64,000 nucleotides of DNA, taken from the NCBI GenBank assembly GCA_022845955.1, contig AP025576.1, positions 930,001-994,000 of the forward strand, read 5' to 3'. How positions within the stretch are numbered: position 1 is the stretch's first letter; every line of letters begins with the position of its first letter. Positions 26,831 to 35,843 of the stretch are shown piece after piece. The DNA is from Lachnospiraceae bacterium (lineage in GTDB: Bacteria > Bacillota > Clostridia > Lachnospirales > Lachnospiraceae). Both the position numbers and the translations under genes were made by a program. Below the pieces are notes generated by a model, which worked only from the letters and a program-made list of their open reading frames with translations, was not told the DNA's origin and made no database searches.

Positions 26831-27765
26831 AATACGGGTACTTTTGCCGCACGCATGGCTTCCTGCAGCACATCCTTTTCTTTTTTCCCTTCCAGACGCG
26901 CCTGGGCGGAAAGAATCAGGCGGTGGAGCAGTACCGGTGGTGCCAGGGCGGCCACATCTTCAGGCGTGGCGAAGCTGCGGCCTTCCAGATAGGCCCGGCT
27001 TCTGGCTGCCCGCACCAGGGCTATAGCGGCCCTTGGGCTGGCACCCAGGGTAAGATATCTGCTTTTTCTCGTATTCCGGGCGATTTCTACGGCATAGCTC
27101 ATAATATCGTCATGCACCCGGACCTCCCGGAGTTCTTTTTTCATAGCGGCAACCGCGTCCCTTGTGGTAACGGGAGAAAGCTGTTTTACCGCCTCTCCGT
27201 TCAGGGCGCGGCGGACGATATCGGCTTCTTCTTTTTCTTTTTCGGGATAACCCATGGAAACCTTCATCAGGAAACGGTCCAGCTGGGCTTCCGGCAGCCG
27301 GTAGGTACCCAGCTGTTCGATCGGGTTCTGGGTGGCGATGACCATAAACAGCTCCGGAAGCGGATATGTTTTTCCGTCTGCGGTAATCTGTCTTTCTTCC
27401 ATGGCTTCCAGCAGGCTGGCCTGTGTCTTCGGGGAGGTCCGGTTGATTTCATCAGCCAGCAGGATATCGTTCATGACCACTCCGGGCATAAAACGGAATT
27501 CACCGGTCTGCATCTGGTAAACGGACATGCCGGTCACATCTGACGGAAGGGTATCGGGAGTGAATTGTATGCGGGCAAAGCTGCAGCGGATGGATTGGGC
27601 CAGGGCCTTCCCCAGAGTGGTTTTACCCACTCCCGGTACATCCTCCAGAAGAAGATGGCCGTCCGAAAGCAGGGTGATGAGAGCAAGCTCTATCACCTCC
27701 CGTTTTCCTATAATAACGGTTTCCATGTTGGAAATGATTTGCTGCAGGGCCTGGGACTGGGGCAT
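26827..27765 (-). CDS. MoxR-family AAA+ ATPase
   Basis: 312 residues with AAAGGAGG before the ATG. Walker A is VPGVGKTTLGKA near residue 43, Walker B is ILLADEINRTSPKTQ near 110, and sensor 1 is MVIATQNPIEQLGTYRLPEAQLDRF. These are standard MoxR motifs. It heads the moxR-DUF58-transglutaminase operon and is thought to act as a chaperone-like ATPase for the other two. A promoter candidate lies upstream at 27849-27877. Confidence 0.94.
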   Translation of the reverse strand: MPQSQALQQIISNMETVIIGKREVIELALITLLSDGHLLLEDVPGVGKTTLGKALAQSIRCSFARIQFTPDTLPSDVTGMSVYQMQTGEFRFMPGVVMNDILLADEINRTSPKTQASLLEAMEERQITADGKTYPLPELFMVIATQNPIEQLGTYRLPEAQLDRFLMKVSMGYPEKEKEEADIVRRALNGEAVKQLSPVTTRDAVAAMKKELREVRVHDDIMSYAVEIARNTRKSRYLTLGASPRAAIALVRAARSRAYLEGRSFATPEDVAALAPPVLLHRLILSAQARLEGKKEKDVLQEAMRAAKVPVL

Positions 27766-27848
27766 GAGGAAAACCTCCTTTTCCGAGAGTATATGGTAAT
27801 AGGGTGACGGACGATTTGTATTCTGCGCCGAACAGATATTCTACTTAT

Positions 27849-27877
27849 ACCATAGCAGGGACGGGAGCGGATGTAAA
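27849..27877 (-). promoter_or_regulatory. Possible promoter of the moxR operon
   Basis: On the minus strand TTTACA and TATGGT are separated by 17 bases, about 85-110 bases upstream of the moxR start. Match to consensus is moderate. The rest of 27766-28105 holds no other gene or strong repeat. Confidence 0.35.
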
Positions 27878-28105
27878 TGGATAAAGAGGGGAAATGTTGG
27901 ATAGGATTGGTGGGGATACTGCCGGAAGTATTCTGTTGTGGATGCGTATGGAAACGGTAACCGTCCGTTAATGACACATTTGATATATGCGGAGTTTATG
28001 GCAGACATGTCGAATTATAAAAGTTTTTGTATTACATTCCAATAAATATTGATATTTGGATATTTTTGGGAATATAGTGTAATAAACAAATATAAGGAGG
28101 TCATT

Positions 28106-28862
28106 ATGTCTGTTCAAAGAATTGAAAGAAAAGAATATCTGGATAAGCTCATTGCTTTCAGGGATAAAAAGCTTATTAAGGTAGTTACCGGAATCCGTCG
28201 ATGCGGAAAGTCAACAATAATGGAAATCTATCAGGATTATTTGAGAGAACAGGGAGTTACCGGGGAGGCATAAAATTTCAGATACAATGATGCTGGAAAG
28301 TGTTACAAGATTTGTTTTCGGCAATATAGGAAGTCCGCTCTCCACTAAAAAAATAGCTGACACGATGACTTCGGACGGTAGAAAAATTGATGTAAAAACA
28401 GTAGAGAAATATTTACGGGCGCTTATGGAAAGCTTTATTATCTATCAGGCGATAAGATACAATGTGAAAGGAAAGCAATATCTGAAAACTCTTGAAAAGT
28501 ATTATGTAGTAGATATTGGTATGAGATATATGCTGCTTGGTTCCCGTTCCACCGATGTGGGCCATATACTTGAGAATGTAGTATATCTGGAACTTCTTCG
28601 AAGAGGCTATGAGGTTTATGTGGGTAAAATTGATGATTTGGAAGTCGATTTTGTAACTATGGAACCTAAAAAGACAGTTTATTACCAGGTCGCGGCATCC
28701 GTAAGGGATGAAACAACTTTAAAAAGAGAACTGGCGCCTCTTCAAAAAATAACGGATCACTATCCTAAACTTATATTGACGCTTGATGAAGATCCGGAGG
28801 CGGATTATGATGGCATCCGCCGGATTAATGTTTTGGACTGGCTAGTTGGGATCAACGAATAA
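28106..28862 (+). pseudogene. DUF4143/AAA_14-type ATPase, internally deleted and frameshifted
   Basis: The 5' part (28106-28273) starts behind AAGGAGG and encodes MSVQRIERKEYLDKL and the P-loop GIRRCGKSTIM, then ends after 55 codons. The 3' part is in another frame from about 28272 and encodes KISDTMMLESVTRF and the DUF4143 domain, ending at 28862 (ORF 28287-28862). Intact relatives are near 400-430 residues, so about 190 residues between P-loop and DUF4143 are missing. The loss covers Walker B, so no active ATPase is expected. These proteins are common accessory ATPases of uncertain role. The 3' frame could still be translated, but no ribosome site is obvious. Confidence 0.85.
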
Positions 28863-28963
28863 TGGCGCATATTGTTTAATTTTGCAACTGGTCAGCCCTG
28901 CTGTTTCCTTGCCAATTTTTAACCCCTGCGGTATGGTTACAAAAAAGGGAGGAGGTAAACGGG

Positions 28964-31030
28964 ATGGCTATGGTAATTGATAAGATACTGGAGGGAAGGA
29001 GACGAAGGCTGCGTACGAATCCGGAAAAAGTGTTAATGAACGCAAGCGGGCTCCGGCTCTGGGCGGATTATCTGGATGTGGAACCGGGATTTTCCGGTCG
29101 GATAGATTTTATACATAAAATAAATATTCCATCTCTTTTCCGGGTGGGTTGTTCTGTTGTCAAAGAGTATGAGGGATCCATAATAACATGGAAGCCCAGC
29201 CATATTAGTATGATTTTTGAAACGGAAGGGGTAAGTCTGAAAGAGCAGAAGTTCATAACCTTGTATGATACAGCTGTATCCTGCATGACGTGGGAAAATA
29301 CCGGAGACGGCTCTTATTGCGTCACTTTCGAGCCGGGTACGGAGGATGGGCGGTTTCCAACCACTTACGGGAAAACGCTGACGGTCGTTTATTTCTGCAA
29401 CGGGGAAAGGCTGAACAAGAGGGAGTGGATCGTTTCTCCGGGGGAAAAGCTGGAGCTTTGTGTGGCGGCGCAGGTCTGTCTGGAAGAAGAAACTGAACGG
29501 ATAGAAGCTGTATGCAGGGAAATTAAAAAGAAGTTCCGGTGTGGCAAAGCAGGTCTGGATATCCATATAAAGGAGTATCAGACATGGTTTGACAAGGTTC
29601 CGGAATTTGAATCGGATAATCCCATGATCGATAAAACATGGGCATATCGTTGGTTTATTTTCCGTCATAATATGATGGAACCCGGCACCGGTAATCTAAA
29701 AGAGCGGTATTTTTGTGAGGGCCGTTCCCATAAAATGAGTAAAACACCCTATATGCCGGAAGGCTGGGAATTTTCTAAACTGATTCCTTTGAGTGTACCC
29801 ATGCATATGCTGGATTTACGTTGGTATCAGGAGAAGGAATTTGGAAGTTCCATTCTGCATACCATGCGGGAGAACCAGGATGAAAATGGGGAATTCCGTT
29901 GTGCCAAAGTGAATTGGACAGGGAATCCCTATGCTAATTTTTTCAGCTGGTCTGTCTGGCAGTATTTTCTGGTAAGCCAGGATAAAGCGTTTGCCAGGGA
30001 AGCGCTTCCTGTAATGAAAAAACAAGTGGATGCCTGGAAAAAAGTGTATGGCAATGAGTCGGATTCTCTGCTCATCCAATATGTCCACCAGCTTACCGGA
30101 ATGGAATACCAGCCAAGCTATTGGTATTTTCATGGCTTTCCCCTTAACTGCCGTGATGAAAAGCAATTTACGCCGTTAAAACGTGTGGACAGGAATGTAT
30201 ATCATTATCTGAATACTCTGGGAACGGCTTATCTTTGCAGAAGCTGCCAGGATCCGGAGGAAGGCAAGTATCGGAAGGAAGCGGAACAGATAAAAAATGA
30301 GATATTGGATAAAATGTGGGATGAAGAAAGCGGATTTTTTTATGATCTTCATTACCGAACCGATGAAAAAGCTTTTGTTAAAAATATTGTGGGAGCCTTC
30401 CCTTTTTTTGCAGGGATAACGGGGGAAAACCACCGTAAATGTCTGGAAACCTTGTTTTCGGAGGAATTTGATACAGGCTGTCCATTCCCTTCCGTGAGTA
30501 AAAACTGTCCGGTATTCACACCGGAAGGCGGCTGGATGGGGCAGTTCTTTAAAGGAAGGAACGGCTGCATCTGGAATGGGCCGGCCTGGCCTTATGCAAA
30601 CAGTATTATATTGGATGGGATAGGGAGGGAAAGCCTTGCACAAGGGCATGTTTGGGATAAGGAATTTGCCAGGTACTTTTTGAAATATACCAGGCTCCAT
30701 TATTATGGAGGGGATGGTCAGACGCCTTACCTTGTGGAGCATTATAATAGCATGACGGGAGAATGCATCAGCGATGATGTGGATTACAGTCATTCGTATT
30801 ATATTGATCTGGTGGTGAGGTATATTGCCGGAGTATCTGTTTTACCCGGAAAAATCATTGTGGAGCCATTAGCTATCGGGCTGAAATATTTCTGTCTTTC
30901 CAACCTTTCCATACAGGGACATCGGATAAGAATCTGCCTGGAAAAGGACAGCGGCAGGCTGACGGTTACTGTGGATGGAACGGAGAAAGCAGCCTGTGAC
31001 GGCCTTGGGCGGCTTGAGGCAGTCTTATGA
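28964..31030 (+). CDS. Six-hairpin (MGH1/GH63-like) glycoside hydrolase
   Basis: 688 residues behind GGGAGGAGG. No signal peptide, so cytoplasmic. An N-terminal beta domain (about 1-190) precedes an (alpha/alpha)6 barrel of the MGH1/GH63/trehalase-like type. Typical segments are MWDEESGFFYDL, GAFPFFAGI, WNGPAWPYANSIIL and VEHYNSMTGE, where the Glu of VEHYN is a likely catalytic residue. Members cut alpha-linked sugars from small glycosides such as mannosylglycerate or glucosylglycerate. The MATE gene starts inside its stop codon (ATGA), so the two are coupled. It may trim the substrate of the C4-acid pathway nearby, but that is inference. Confidence 0.75.
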   Translation: MAMVIDKILEGRRRRLRTNPEKVLMNASGLRLWADYLDVEPGFSGRIDFIHKINIPSLFRVGCSVVKEYEGSIITWKPSHISMIFETEGVSLKEQKFITLYDTAVSCMTWENTGDGSYCVTFEPGTEDGRFPTTYGKTLTVVYFCNGERLNKREWIVSPGEKLELCVAAQVCLEEETERIEAVCREIKKKFRCGKAGLDIHIKEYQTWFDKVPEFESDNPMIDKTWAYRWFIFRHNMMEPGTGNLKERYFCEGRSHKMSKTPYMPEGWEFSKLIPLSVPMHMLDLRWYQEKEFGSSILHTMRENQDENGEFRCAKVNWTGNPYANFFSWSVWQYFLVSQDKAFAREALPVMKKQVDAWKKVYGNESDSLLIQYVHQLTGMEYQPSYWYFHGFPLNCRDEKQFTPLKRVDRNVYHYLNTLGTAYLCRSCQDPEEGKYRKEAEQIKNEILDKMWDEESGFFYDLHYRTDEKAFVKNIVGAFPFFAGITGENHRKCLETLFSEEFDTGCPFPSVSKNCPVFTPEGGWMGQFFKGRNGCIWNGPAWPYANSIILDGIGRESLAQGHVWDKEFARYFLKYTRLHYYGGDGQTPYLVEHYNSMTGECISDDVDYSHSYYIDLVVRYIAGVSVLPGKIIVEPLAIGLKYFCLSNLSIQGHRIRICLEKDSGRLTVTVDGTEKAACDGLGRLEAVL

Positions 31031-32418
31031 AAAGGGCGTCTGCGGATCCGGATGAAGCTTACCGAAGCTATGCTTTACAGGAGAATATGGGGAAGGTCCT
31101 TCTGCGGACAGGAACCCCTCTTGCATTTTATCAGGCCCTGAATACATTATTCAAGATGCTGGACTCTCTGATGGCATCCCATATTAATGCGGAGGCTGTC
31201 AGTGCGGTAGCCTATCTTTCCCAGATTACTATTACAGTATCGGCCGTCGGAATGGGGCTTTCCATGGGCAGTAGCCTGAAAATAAGCGAGGCATACGGGG
31301 CGGGTGACTACGCACTTGTGAAACGGCGTGTGAGCACCCTGTTTGCCATGGTTGGGCTTTTGGATATGATTCTGCTTTCCGGCATTCCTTTTACAGAAAA
31401 GCTTCTTAAGGCGGCCCGGACACCGGAAGAATTGATTGCGGCAGGCAGTACTTATTTTAATATCGAACTGGCAGGGCTGGCCATAGCCTTCTTTAATAAT
31501 GCTTATATTGCCGTGGAACGGGCGAGAGGGAATACGAAACGTATATTCCGTCTCAATATGATAGTAATTGTTATCAAGTTGGCTTTTACCGCTTTTTTTG
31601 TGTATGTCCTTGAAAGCGGAATAACGATGATTGCTATAGCCAGTGTGGCTTCCCAGGCTTTACTGATGCTCATGGGACTGCGGCATATACGGAAAAAGGA
31701 CAGCTCCTTCCAATTTTCTGTAAAGAGCATCTGTCTGCATCCGAAAACAGTGGCTCCCATGCTGAAAATTTCCTTTCCGCTGATCGTGGAAAAAGTGGCC
31801 TTTTCCGCAGGAAAAGTTATCGTAAATTCCATGTGCAGCGCATATGGCACTCTTACGGTGGGAGCGTTGGGAATCTGCAATAACTTGACAGGGATTTTTT
31901 CCAACGCCCAAAGCGGATATCAGGAAGGCTGTGCGGCGATAATCAGTCAGAATCTGGGAGCCGGAAAACCGGAAAGAGCGCTGGAGGCTCTTAAAAAAGT
32001 TTTTGTTATTAATTTGGTATTTGGCAGTGCGGGATTGATAATCAGCCTGCTTTCCATTAACTCGCTGAGCTATCTTTATGCCAGTTCGTCCAATGGCCTG
32101 CAAGTGGAATTCAGGGATATTATTCGTAATATATTCCGATACGATGCGTTGGGAACCATCATTCCCTGGGGGATAGGCGCCTCGGTAATGGCATTTATGT
32201 ATGGTTTGGGAAAAACAAAGAAAATATTGGTTATTAATGTCTGCAGGCTGTTTTTGTTCCGTATCCTGCTGTTATGGCTGCTTCAGCATTTCACTACCCT
32301 GGGAAGTGAAAGCGTGGGTATTGTCATGATGGCAAGCAATTCCCTGACAGCGGTACTGGCGTGTATTCTGGTGGTATTTGATATCCGTTCCTTTTGCGAG
32401 GAAAACCGGTTGGGATAG
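31027..32418 (+). CDS. MATE-family transporter
   Basis: 463 residues with about twelve membrane segments in two six-helix halves, typical for MATE. Phrases such as AVGMGLSMGSSLKISEAYGAGD and GYQEGCAAIISQNLGAGKPERA mark equivalent loops in the two halves. The start overlaps the end of the glycosidase gene by four bases. MATE proteins export drugs or metabolites with a proton or sodium gradient; coupling to a cytoplasmic glycosidase suggests a metabolite or aglycone as cargo, which is speculation. It converges with the PrpR-like gene 38 bases away. Confidence 0.9.
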   Translation: MKRASADPDEAYRSYALQENMGKVLLRTGTPLAFYQALNTLFKMLDSLMASHINAEAVSAVAYLSQITITVSAVGMGLSMGSSLKISEAYGAGDYALVKRRVSTLFAMVGLLDMILLSGIPFTEKLLKAARTPEELIAAGSTYFNIELAGLAIAFFNNAYIAVERARGNTKRIFRLNMIVIVIKLAFTAFFVYVLESGITMIAIASVASQALLMLMGLRHIRKKDSSFQFSVKSICLHPKTVAPMLKISFPLIVEKVAFSAGKVIVNSMCSAYGTLTVGALGICNNLTGIFSNAQSGYQEGCAAIISQNLGAGKPERALEALKKVFVINLVFGSAGLIISLLSINSLSYLYASSSNGLQVEFRDIIRNIFRYDALGTIIPWGIGASVMAFMYGLGKTKKILVINVCRLFLFRILLLWLLQHFTTLGSESVGIVMMASNSLTAVLACILVVFDIRSFCEENRLG

Positions 32419-32456
32419 GCAGGAAGAGGGGGGCCGGGAAAAAGGGATCCTTACAT

Positions 32457-34253
32457 TTATAGCTTTAATATACGCCATAGGGTGGTTCGGCTTATTCCGA
32501 GTCTCCTTGCGGCGGCACTTTGATTACCGCCTTCCTCTTTTACAACAAGTTCCACTATTTCCCGGTTTATTTCTTCCAGCGTGCGGTGCAGGTTCATATG
32601 GGTATGCTGTTTGGACGGCGTGTCAGGAACAAGTATCTGCAGTCTTGCTTCCTTTTCCTCGGCTATCAGTATTTTGCTGACATCGGCGCTTTTTACATAA
32701 GGATCGTCGGTGATATTGCCCAGACGTGTAATTACTCTTCGCAGTTGGGCATAATTAAACGGCCAGTCGAACTCCTGAAGCATTTTAAGGGCTTCCGGTT
32801 CGAAACCTGCGATTTCCTTACCGAAATCCACATTAAATGCACCGATGAAAAGACCTGCCATATGAGGAATATATTCCTTTGTTTCCCGTAAAGGCGGGAT
32901 TTCTATTGTAATACAATTCAGTATATTTTTTGTGAGGATAAAACGGTCCGGATAAGGGGTGTTTTCCTTATGGGACAATTCGAAAAGGATGCGGTTGCGT
33001 TTATGAAGCCCCGTATCCTTTATGGTATATATAAGCTCCTGAAAATGTGTTTCCGGAAGTAAATCTATATTCCGTATATAGATGGTGGTGCCGGTATCGC
33101 TTAAAGGGGAGTTCATATCCTGCATTAAGTAATCCCAGTTTTTTCCGCACAGCAGGCGGGAGCAGTCTATCAGGGCCAGGGGATTATTCTGGTCACTGCT
33201 TTGCAGATACAGCATCTCTGCAAAATGTTGTTTATCCATTCCCCTTTCAGCAAGGATAAACAGAGGAGAACGGGTGCGGAGCGCTTCTTTCGTCAGGCTT
33301 TCTATAAATTGCTGGGGAGCCGTATTAAGATAGAAATTTTCCGGGTTATTCAATAACTCCTCTTTATCAAGATAATGAAGGCCGTTTTTCAAAAGGGAAA
33401 GGGGAACCTTTCTGAAATTTACGTAAAACTGAATGATATCTTCTTCATCTATTTTCTTCAGGGACCCTGAAATAGAAGCAAGAATACCGGAATATTTTCG
33501 GTATACCTTTTTCTGCCCGTCTTTTATTACCGAGGGAACCAGTCCTGCCATAATATCCGTAAGTACTTTGGAATATAAATCATCTCTGGAATGATAAACC
33601 ATCTCTCCCTCCGTACTGAATACATAGACATCAAAAGGATGCGTTTCCAGGAGACACCGGTACATTTTGCACTGGTGAAGCGTTTCTTTATACATATTTC
33701 CGTAAGAAACCACCTGTTCAAATGTGGCATCAATACTTTCTGTCCCGGAAGTGATCAATATGGAACGGAAATGATAGGATTTTGCAAGAGAATTGCTGAT
33801 GGAGTCGCTTAAAATAACATCAATGTCGGAGGAAGCGATATCTTTAAGCACTTTTTCCGCTTCTTTCTGGTTGTGGATGGTATAAATATCCATTTTATAG
33901 TTCAGCAGGGTATTGATGAAATGTGTATTTTTAGTGATGTTGGGAAACCCGATAAGGGCATAATGGTTAGAGGCACTTTGAGCCAGTTGGATGCAGCGGA
34001 GCAAATCATAAAGGGAGATAGTAATCTCGATTACCGGTATGCTGCTTACCTGGCGGATCAGCTGGGCAGTTCCTCCGCGTGAGACGATAAAATCAAAATC
34101 ATTTCTGGTATACCGGGAGGCGATAGCAGCTCCTGCCTCCAAATCTCCTGTATAAACGGTGAGTGTGATGTCATTTCTTTTAGAGCCTGCCTGCAGCAAG
34201 AGGGCGCTCATACTTTCAAATGGGGCAATCCCAAGTATTTTTATCTTCTTCAT
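32457..34253 (-). CDS. PrpR-like regulator with degenerate AAA+ domain
   Basis: 598 residues behind AAGGAGG. Residues 1-170 match the PrpR N-terminal receptor fold (ILGIAPFESM, FIVSRGGTAQLI). A PAS-like region at about 200-290 follows. The central part (about 310-500) aligns with sigma-54 activator AAA+ domains, but Walker A is replaced by LAERGMDKQHFA and no GAFTGA loop is present. The C-terminus is a Fis-type helix-turn-helix ending GNQSAAARRLGISRTTLWRILK. It is divergent from the acid-sugar operon and is probably its regulator. No -24/-12 promoter is visible, so it may act on sigma-A RNA polymerase or as a repressor. Confidence 0.85.
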   Translation of the reverse strand: MKKIKILGIAPFESMSALLLQAGSKRNDITLTVYTGDLEAGAAIASRYTRNDFDFIVSRGGTAQLIRQVSSIPVIEITISLYDLLRCIQLAQSASNHYALIGFPNITKNTHFINTLLNYKMDIYTIHNQKEAEKVLKDIASSDIDVILSDSISNSLAKSYHFRSILITSGTESIDATFEQVVSYGNMYKETLHQCKMYRCLLETHPFDVYVFSTEGEMVYHSRDDLYSKVLTDIMAGLVPSVIKDGQKKVYRKYSGILASISGSLKKIDEEDIIQFYVNFRKVPLSLLKNGLHYLDKEELLNNPENFYLNTAPQQFIESLTKEALRTRSPLFILAERGMDKQHFAEMLYLQSSDQNNPLALIDCSRLLCGKNWDYLMQDMNSPLSDTGTTIYIRNIDLLPETHFQELIYTIKDTGLHKRNRILFELSHKENTPYPDRFILTKNILNCITIEIPPLRETKEYIPHMAGLFIGAFNVDFGKEIAGFEPEALKMLQEFDWPFNYAQLRRVITRLGNITDDPYVKSADVSKILIAEEKEARLQILVPDTPSKQHTHMNLHRTLEEINREIVELVVKEEGGNQSAAARRLGISRTTLWRILKL

Positions 34254-34307
34254 CTCGTTTCCTCCTTACAATATTACTACAGAACTATAGATAATTATTC
34301 TGGTAAA

Positions 34308-34324
34308 TGTTTCAATTTAAAACA
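34308..34324. promoter_or_regulatory. Candidate PrpR-like operator 1
   Basis: TGTTTCAATTTAAAACA is a 17-base dyad with one mismatch (TGTTTCA-N3-TAAAACA). It lies 55 bases upstream of the PrpR-like start and resembles the site at 34491. Confidence 0.45.
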
Positions 34325-34348
34325 CTTAATTCATTTATTTGCCTTTTG

Positions 34349-34367
34349 TTTCGTTGATAAAACGAAA
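34349..34367. promoter_or_regulatory. Inverted repeat between regulator and acid-sugar operon
   Basis: TTTCGTT (34349-34355) and AACGAAA (34361-34367) flank GATAA. It is a perfect seven-base dyad in the same spacer as two TGTTNCA dyads and could be a third, variant site. Confidence 0.4.
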
Positions 34368-34490
34368 GTAAATTGCTAGACTAAGTGTAAATTAGATAAA
34401 AACATAGCAAGATAATCATTTAATTTATATAAAATATACAAAATACTCCATAAACAATGGAAGTGTAGAAAAATGAAAATAAAACAAAAG

Positions 34491-34507
34491 TGTTACAATA
34501 TGAAACA
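34491..34507. promoter_or_regulatory. Candidate PrpR-like operator 2
   Basis: TGTTACAATATGAAACA is a dyad of TGTTNCA-N3-TGNAACA form ending 22 bases before the kinase start. With 34308-34324 it brackets the AT-rich spacer, 183 bases apart. At this place it could block or position RNA polymerase. Confidence 0.45.
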
Positions 34508-34529
34508 TTTTTGAAATAGGGTGGGAGTC

Positions 34530-35843
34530 ATGGAGAAATTGTTGATAATTGCGGATGATTTTACCGGAGCGTTGGATACTGGAATACAGTTTGCCGCATA
34601 TGGGGCCAGAACAGAAATCATGACAGATGCCGAAATAAATTTTGAAGATTACCCCTTAACAGAAGTATTTATTGTGGATACGGAATCCAGGCATTTACCG
34701 GGACCGGATGCTTATGCGGCTGTTTACAGTCTTGCTGGAAAGGCTGTAAGAGCAGGAATTACGTATTTGTATAAAAAAACGGATTCCGGCCTGCGGGGAA
34801 ATATAGCCCATGAATTAATGGCTGTACTGGATGCATCAGAAAAAGGCTTCCTGGCTTTCCTGCCTGCTTTTCCCGGAATGAACAGGGTTGTGAAAAACGG
34901 AGTGAGTTATGTGGATGGAGTTCCCATTGAGGACAGTGTATTCGGACATGATCCCTTTGAGCCGGTCACCTGTTCCCGGGTAAAACAGCTTTTCGGGGAA
35001 TATGAGCATATTGTCAGGGAATACCGCAGGCCGGAGGAATTGGAGATTAGGGAAGGGGAGAAACAGATTGCGATATTTGATTCATCTACAGATGAAGATC
35101 TGAAACGGATTGCAGAAATCCTTCAGCGGGAGGAAAGGCTTAGGGTGCTGGCCGGCTGTGCGGGCTTTGCTTCGGTAATAACGGGGTATCTTCCGGTGTT
35201 CCGGCATGAACAAAAACAGGAAAAAATCGGAAAGCCGCTTTTAATTGTGTGCGGCAGTATCAACGAAATATCTAAAAAACAGATTGCGTTTGCCAGGCAG
35301 GCCGGAATAACCGGGATTACCCTTACATTGGAACAGCAGCTTCAGCCTGATTATCTCAGGACGTCTCCGGGGGAAAAACTGATTTCCGGCATTACAGGTA
35401 TATGTATCCGGGAAGGGGTATGTATGATTGATACACAGTCCGAAATGGAACGGGTAAACCAATACCTGGGAAAGGAAAAGCTTACGCTGGAGAAGGCCCG
35501 GGTGGACATTGCTGACAGAATCAGTGAAATACTGGAGGAGGTGATAAAAGGCGGGCTTCATGCAACCATAATGGTTATCGGGGGGGATACGCTGATTCAT
35601 TTTGTGAAAAAAATGAAGTGCCGTCAAATATCACTGCTTTGCGAACTGGATAAAGGGGTAGTGTATACCGATATGAAGCTGCAGGGGAAGAACTACAAAG
35701 TGATTTCTAAATCGGGAGGTTTTGGGAACGAGGATTTGCTGATAAGGCTCATCCATATGATGGAAGAAAAGCGGGAGAAAGGATGTGGGGAAAATGGCGA
35801 CACCGTCTTGTTTAAGGCTGCCGGGGAATGTGTACTGCGGTGA
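34530..35843 (+). CDS. Four-carbon acid sugar kinase (DUF1537/OtnK family)
   Basis: 437 residues from the ATG at 34530; a GTG three codons upstream is possible, but AGGGTGGGAG lies directly before the ATG. The N-terminus LLIIADDFTGALDTG and the phrase YKKTDSGLRGNIAHEL are signature motifs of the family, and VIGGDTLIHFV near the C-terminus belongs to the nucleotide-binding domain. Known members phosphorylate D-threonate, D-erythronate derivatives or 3-oxo-tetronates at C4. The gene heads the operon and overlaps the dehydrogenase gene by 50 bases. With a PdxA homologue downstream, a threonate-type substrate leading to dihydroxyacetone phosphate is the best guess. Confidence 0.88.
   Translation: MEKLLIIADDFTGALDTGIQFAAYGARTEIMTDAEINFEDYPLTEVFIVDTESRHLPGPDAYAAVYSLAGKAVRAGITYLYKKTDSGLRGNIAHELMAVLDASEKGFLAFLPAFPGMNRVVKNGVSYVDGVPIEDSVFGHDPFEPVTCSRVKQLFGEYEHIVREYRRPEELEIREGEKQIAIFDSSTDEDLKRIAEILQREERLRVLAGCAGFASVITGYLPVFRHEQKQEKIGKPLLIVCGSINEISKKQIAFARQAGITGITLTLEQQLQPDYLRTSPGEKLISGITGICIREGVCMIDTQSEMERVNQYLGKEKLTLEKARVDIADRISEILEEVIKGGLHATIMVIGGDTLIHFVKKMKCRQISLLCELDKGVVYTDMKLQGKNYKVISKSGGFGNEDLLIRLIHMMEEKREKGCGENGDTVLFKAAGECVLR

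Noticed and set aside
34254..34529. Sigma-54 promoter expected for a PrpR-regulated operon
   Set aside because: No TGGCAC-N5-TTGC-like element was found, and the regulator lacks the ATPase motifs needed.
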